DNA of 64,000 nt from contig NC_012691.1 in assembly GCF_000023065.1 (NCBI RefSeq), forward strand, positions 544,501-608,500, in the 5' to 3' direction. Both the position numbers and the translations under genes were made by a program. The notes below the pieces were generated by a model. It made no database searches. It was not told where the DNA came from and worked only from the letters and a program-made list of their open reading frames with translations. Positions within the stretch are counted from its first letter, which is position 1, and every line of letters starts with the position of its first letter. This document shows positions 60,463-64,000 of this stretch, one piece after another. This stretch comes from Tolumonas auensis DSM 9187 (GTDB lineage: Bacteria; Pseudomonadota; Gammaproteobacteria; Enterobacterales; Aeromonadaceae).

Positions 60463-61719
60463 TTATTTAATAACGCTGCCAAGTTTAAAGATAGGCAGAT
60501 ACATGGCGATAACCATACCGCCGACCAAAACACCCAATACCACCATGAGTAACGGTTCAATCAGGCTGGAGAGGGCATCCACTGCATCATCCACCTGCTG
60601 TTCATAGATACCGGCGACTTTGGAGAGCATATCATCCAGCGAGCCCGATTCCTCACCGATCATGATCATCTGGATCACCATTTCCGGAAACACGTTGGTG
60701 GTGCGCATGGCAACGTTCATCTGCATACCTGACATCACCTCGTTACGGACACTCATGATGGCGTGACGGTATACCGCATTGCCGGAGGAACCGGCGGCGG
60801 CGATTAGGCCGTCAATCAGTGGCAGGCCTGCAGCGAAAGTGGTGGAAAGGGTCCGGGCATAACGGGCCAGTGCGGCTTTTTGCAAAATAATGCCGACAAT
60901 CGGCAGTTTCAGGATGAACTTATCGGTAGCATCACGGACGGACTCCATGCGCCGGTAGGAGTGAACATAGACAAAAATCAGGGCGACCAGGCCACCAAAA
61001 ACATAGTACCAGTAGCTCTGCAATATATTGGACAGTGTAATAACCATGCGGGTAAACGCGGGGAGTTCAGCGCCAAAGCTTTTGAAAATCTTATCGAATT
61101 CAGGTATCACAAAGATCAAAAGAATAGCCGAAACCACCAGTGCGACAAAGATAACGGTTGCCGGATAAAACATGGCTTTTTTGATTTTGGATTTCAGGGC
61201 TTCGGCTTTTTCCCGGTAGATGGCAATCCGGTCAAATATTGCATCCAGCGCGCCGGACTGTTCACCGGATGCCACCAGATCACAATAGAGATCATCAAAA
61301 TAACGCGGGAACTGACGTAATGCCTTGGATGGCGGAGTGCCGGTTTCAATATCCGCACAGATCGTGGACAGCATTTCCCGCATCGGGCGTTTTTCATGGC
61401 TGCTGGCGAGCAAGCGCAGTGTCTGCACGAGTGGTACCCCGGCAGTGAGCATGGTGGCAATCTGGCGGGTTAATACCGCAATATCCATTGCTTTGATGGT
61501 TTGCGTATAGCGGGTGACAATGGATTCCTGATGTTTGCTTATTTTCTGAACTACGACTCCCTGGCGGATCAGATCGGCTTTGACCTGAGCCAGCGTTTCC
61601 CCTTTCATCTCACCGGACACTTTCTGACCACGGCGGTTCACACCGCGCCAGACAAATGCGTGATAGACCTTAGGTTTGTTTGCCGTTGCAGCGGCGGAGG
61701 ATTGTTGAGCCACGGCCAT
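60463..61719 (-). CDS. pilC: type IV pilus inner-membrane platform protein PilC
   Basis: PilC is the membrane platform on which PilB acts during pilus assembly. The 418-residue product has two GspF-type halves (TAGVPLVQTLRLLASSHEKR and AAGLPLIDGLIAAAGSSGNA), three membrane segments and the conserved EESGSLDDMLSKVAGIYE stretch. It lies 18 bases after pilB. Confidence 0.95.
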   Translation of the reverse strand: MAVAQQSSAAATANKPKVYHAFVWRGVNRRGQKVSGEMKGETLAQVKADLIRQGVVVQKISKHQESIVTRYTQTIKAMDIAVLTRQIATMLTAGVPLVQTLRLLASSHEKRPMREMLSTICADIETGTPPSKALRQFPRYFDDLYCDLVASGEQSGALDAIFDRIAIYREKAEALKSKIKKAMFYPATVIFVALVVSAILLIFVIPEFDKIFKSFGAELPAFTRMVITLSNILQSYWYYVFGGLVALIFVYVHSYRRMESVRDATDKFILKLPIVGIILQKAALARYARTLSTTFAAGLPLIDGLIAAAGSSGNAVYRHAIMSVRNEVMSGMQMNVAMRTTNVFPEMVIQMIMIGEESGSLDDMLSKVAGIYEQQVDDAVDALSSLIEPLLMVVLGVLVGGMVIAMYLPIFKLGSVIK

Positions 61720-61737
61720 AATGATTCTTCCTTAAAA

Positions 61738-63444
61738 TTATATGCAGGTCACGCGGTTGACTTCGGCCAGACTGGTGACGCCGGCCCGTGCTTTCTCCAG
61801 ACCGGAACGGTAGAGCGTCACCATGCCTTCATTGACCGCCGTTTCGGCGATTTGTAATGAGTTACCGCCTTCCATGATCAGATTGGCGATGTTTTCAGAC
61901 ATCGGCAGCATCTCATAAATACCGACACGGCCTTTATAGCCGTTGGAACATTCCTCGCAACCCACGGGTTGGTAGAGGGTGATGCCGGCGGTGACTTCAT
62001 CCGGAGTATAGCCCATCCCCAACAGCTCATGCTCCGGGATATGATGCGGCTTTTTACAATGCGGACAGAGGCGACGGGCCAGCCGCTGTGCCATGATTAG
62101 GGTCACCGACGAGGCGACGTTAAAGGCCGGTACGCCCATATTCAGCAAACGGGTCAGGGTTTCGGCTGCGGAGTTAGTGTGCAGGGTGGATAGCACTAGA
62201 TGACCAGTTTGTGCGGCTTTAATGGCGATTTCCGCCGTTTCGAGGTCACGGATTTCGCCGACCATCACGACATCCGGATCCTGACGCAGGAAAGAGCGCA
62301 GGGCGTTGGCAAAGGTGAGACCGGCTTTGGGATTGACCTGTACCTGATTAATACCGGCCAGGTTGATTTCTATCGGGTCTTCCGCAGTGGAGATATTCAG
62401 TTCACTGGTGTTGAGAATGTTCAGGCCGGTATAGAGCGATACGGTTTTACCCGAACCAGTAGGACCGGTGACCAGGATCATGCCCTGTGGTTTCGCCAGC
62501 GTATCCAGATAAAGCTGTTTCTGCTTGTCATCAAAACCGAGCATGTCAATATTCAGGCTGGCGGCAGAAGAATCGAGGATACGCAATACCACTTTTTCGC
62601 CCCACATGGTGGGCAAAGTACTGACTCGCAGATCGACTGAACGGTTTTTCGCCAGGCGTAGTTTTATACGGCCATCCTGCGGTAAGCGGCGCTCGGCGAT
62701 ATCCAGTCGTGACATCACCTTGAGGCGGGCAGAAAAGCGGTTGGCCAGGTTGACCGGCGGCGTGGCGATTTCATACAAAATACCGTCGATGCGGAAACGG
62801 ATGCGGTATGTTTTCTCATACGGTTCAAAATGCAAGTCAGAGGCGCCGCGGCGTACGGCATCGAGCAGCACCTTGTTAATATATTTAACAATCGGCGCAT
62901 CGTCGTCACTGTTGGTTTCGAGTGATTCCTGTAACCGGGCTTCATCCATATCACCGGTATCAAAATCCGCGATATGGTCATCCGCTATCGATTTGGAAAA
63001 TGCATCGGCAGTGGGTTCGAGAATGCGCTGAATGGCATTTTGCAGTTTACGTTCATCAACCAGCAGGGCTTCGGTGTGCAGATTGAAGTTGAAACCAAAA
63101 TCTTCCAGCGCGGTGATATTGGTCGGATCAGAAAGCGCAATATAGAGGGTGTTACCCTGAGTATAAATTGGTAAGGCGTGGTGTTTTTCGATTAACTTGG
63201 CATTGAGGTATTTCTGCGGGATTTCGCTTAATTCAAAGGCATCCAGATCCAGCAGCGGGATGCCATACTCCAGCTCACAGAGCTCTGCCAGCTGACTGCT
63301 GCTGATAATATTGTTATCGATCAGATAAGTAACGAGGGTTTTCTTTTCGTTACGGGCTTTTTCCTGCAATAGTCCGGACTGACCATCCTGAATGAGTCCA
63401 GCTCGAATCAGACTGACTAACAAACCATTGGCGGAAGCATTCAT
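61738..63444 (-). CDS. pilB: type IV pilus assembly ATPase PilB
   Basis: PilB powers pilus extension. The 568-residue product has the N1 domain ([20 protein letters not shown]), the Walker [15 protein letters not shown] near 326, the Asp box and Walker B ([19 protein letters not shown]). It also has a tetracysteine zinc site (CPHC near 459, CEEC near 495). The start MNASANG at 63444 has GGAT upstream. The farther ATG at 63468 lies inside the pilA terminator stem and is unlikely. Confidence 0.95.
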   Translation of the reverse strand: MNASANGLLVSLIRAGLIQDGQSGLLQEKARNEKKTLVTYLIDNNIISSSQLAELCELEYGIPLLDLDAFELSEIPQKYLNAKLIEKHHALPIYTQGNTLYIALSDPTNITALEDFGFNFNLHTEALLVDERKLQNAIQRILEPTADAFSKSIADDHIADFDTGDMDEARLQESLETNSDDDAPIVKYINKVLLDAVRRGASDLHFEPYEKTYRIRFRIDGILYEIATPPVNLANRFSARLKVMSRLDIAERRLPQDGRIKLRLAKNRSVDLRVSTLPTMWGEKVVLRILDSSAASLNIDMLGFDDKQKQLYLDTLAKPQGMILVTGPTGSGKTVSLYTGLNILNTSELNISTAEDPIEINLAGINQVQVNPKAGLTFANALRSFLRQDPDVVMVGEIRDLETAEIAIKAAQTGHLVLSTLHTNSAAETLTRLLNMGVPAFNVASSVTLIMAQRLARRLCPHCKKPHHIPEHELLGMGYTPDEVTAGITLYQPVGCEECSNGYKGRVGIYEMLPMSENIANLIMEGGNSLQIAETAVNEGMVTLYRSGLEKARAGVTSLAEVNRVTCI

Positions 63445-63458
63445 TATTATTATCCGGT

Positions 63459-63492
63459 AAAAACTCATGGCAAGTTATTACCTGCCATGAGT
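63459..63492 (-). terminator. terminator between pilA and pilB
   Basis: Perfect 10-bp arms, TGCCATGAGT and ACTCATGGCA (63483-63492 and 63463-63472 on the plus strand), enclose a 10-base loop and are followed on the minus strand by TTTTACC. It should end most pilA transcripts and let a fraction read into pilBCD-coaE. Confidence 0.75.
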
Positions 63493-63523
63493 AGATCAAA
63501 TATCAGCTAAATATAAATCTTTG

Positions 63524-63967
63524 TTAGGCTGCAGGAACATCTGCAGCTGCATCATATTCACATCCAGTGGCAAAATCCCAAGTGATTTTGCCTGTAGTAT
63601 TATCAAGAGTACCGTCTACGATACAAGATTTGCTTCCTGTCGCTGGGGTACCATTAAGTGTAATTTTGATAGCAGTACCATTCGCTGCGATAGTCCCGAT
63701 TGGGGCAGTTGTGGCTAACATATTGTCTGTTAATGCAAAGTCAGGCAGACCTAATTCACCAAGTGTATCACAATCAGCTAAGTCACCATTTTTAGCATAA
63801 CAAACGGTCATTGATGTTTTCAGGCCATCAGCGGCAGTAACCAGCTCTGAGTAACGAGCTTCACGGGTATAGTTCTGGTATGCAGGCAGTGCAATCGCAG
63901 CCAAAATAGCAATAATCGCCACGACGATCATCAATTCAATAAGGGTAAAACCGGATTGTTTTTTCAT
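63524..63967 (-). CDS. pilA: type IV pilin PilA
   Basis: PilA is the major pilus subunit. The 147-residue prepilin has a short leader (MKKQSG) cleaved by PilD before [20 protein letters not shown], with Glu at position 5 of the mature protein. A variable globular part has two possible disulfide pairs (Cys near 55 and 65; Cys near 114 and 136). The end is AAADVPAA. It leads the pilABCD group and is followed by a terminator. Confidence 0.95.
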   Translation of the reverse strand: MKKQSGFTLIELMIVVAIIAILAAIALPAYQNYTREARYSELVTAADGLKTSMTVCYAKNGDLADCDTLGELGLPDFALTDNMLATTAPIGTIAANGTAIKITLNGTPATGSKSCIVDGTLDNTTGKITWDFATGCEYDAAADVPAA

Positions 63968-64000
63968 TTGTAGTTTCCTTACAGTTAGACTGTATTCCTG

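Noticed and set aside
1-64000. CRISPR array, tRNA or rRNA gene, insertion sequence or prophage
   Set aside because: No regularly spaced repeats, cloverleaf sequences, transposase or phage genes were seen in either strand; the gene order is continuous core genome.

Overview
The window is chromosomal core sequence from a gammaproteobacterium. Gene content and order fit the Aeromonadales, and a Tolumonas-like organism is my best guess; that is recall and inference, not a database result. I saw no tRNA or rRNA gene, CRISPR array, insertion sequence, prophage or other sign of a mobile region. Fifty-six protein genes are supported. Almost all are recognisable housekeeping genes, and a few are family-level or unknown.

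Layout. 1-8.3 kb: the start of an outer-membrane porin gene, glpX (fructose-1,6-bisphosphatase II), a PanM/PanZ-like acetyltransferase and the gltBD glutamate synthase operon, which has its own promoter and an intrinsic terminator inside its leader. 8.8-19.2 kb: gcvA-rlmM, xni-ppnN, a TPR/degenerate-GGDEF membrane protein, queF/syd, two small poorly known genes, yqcC-truC and an unrecognised small gene. 19.4-25.9 kb: one nitrite and nitrogen-stress cluster, hcp-hcr-nirB-nirD-nirC. 26-31 kb: gpmI-envC, then yibN-secB-gpsA. 31-38.1 kb: nfuA (with an IscR-type box), gntX, amtB (with a sigma-54 promoter), bioH, and greB-tex.

38.4-55.3 kb is a complete division and cell wall (dcw) cluster, mraZ-rsmH-ftsL-ftsI-murE-murF-mraY-murD-ftsW-murG-murC-ftsQ-ftsA-ftsZ-lpxC. 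Genes from ftsL to murG are tightly packed, mostly with overlaps of a few bases. The cluster opens with a promoter followed by three MraZ operator repeats. No ddl gene lies between murC and ftsQ; the gap there carries a strong sigma-70 promoter instead. secA follows lpxC without a recognisable secM. The window ends with mutT/yacG/coaE and the type IV pilus genes pilDCBA, with a terminator hairpin between pilA and pilB.

The genes combine into ammonium uptake and assimilation (amtB, gltBD, nirBD supplying ammonium from nitrite), peptidoglycan synthesis and division with envelope support (mur, fts, lpxC, envC), protein export (secA, secB), and type IV pilus assembly. I did not find a clearly undescribed multi-gene system. 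The best leads are regulatory: the gltB leader terminator, the combined hcp-hcr-nirBDC unit with an NsrR-like site, the terminator splitting pilA from pilBCD, and the TPR protein whose GGDEF signature is lost.
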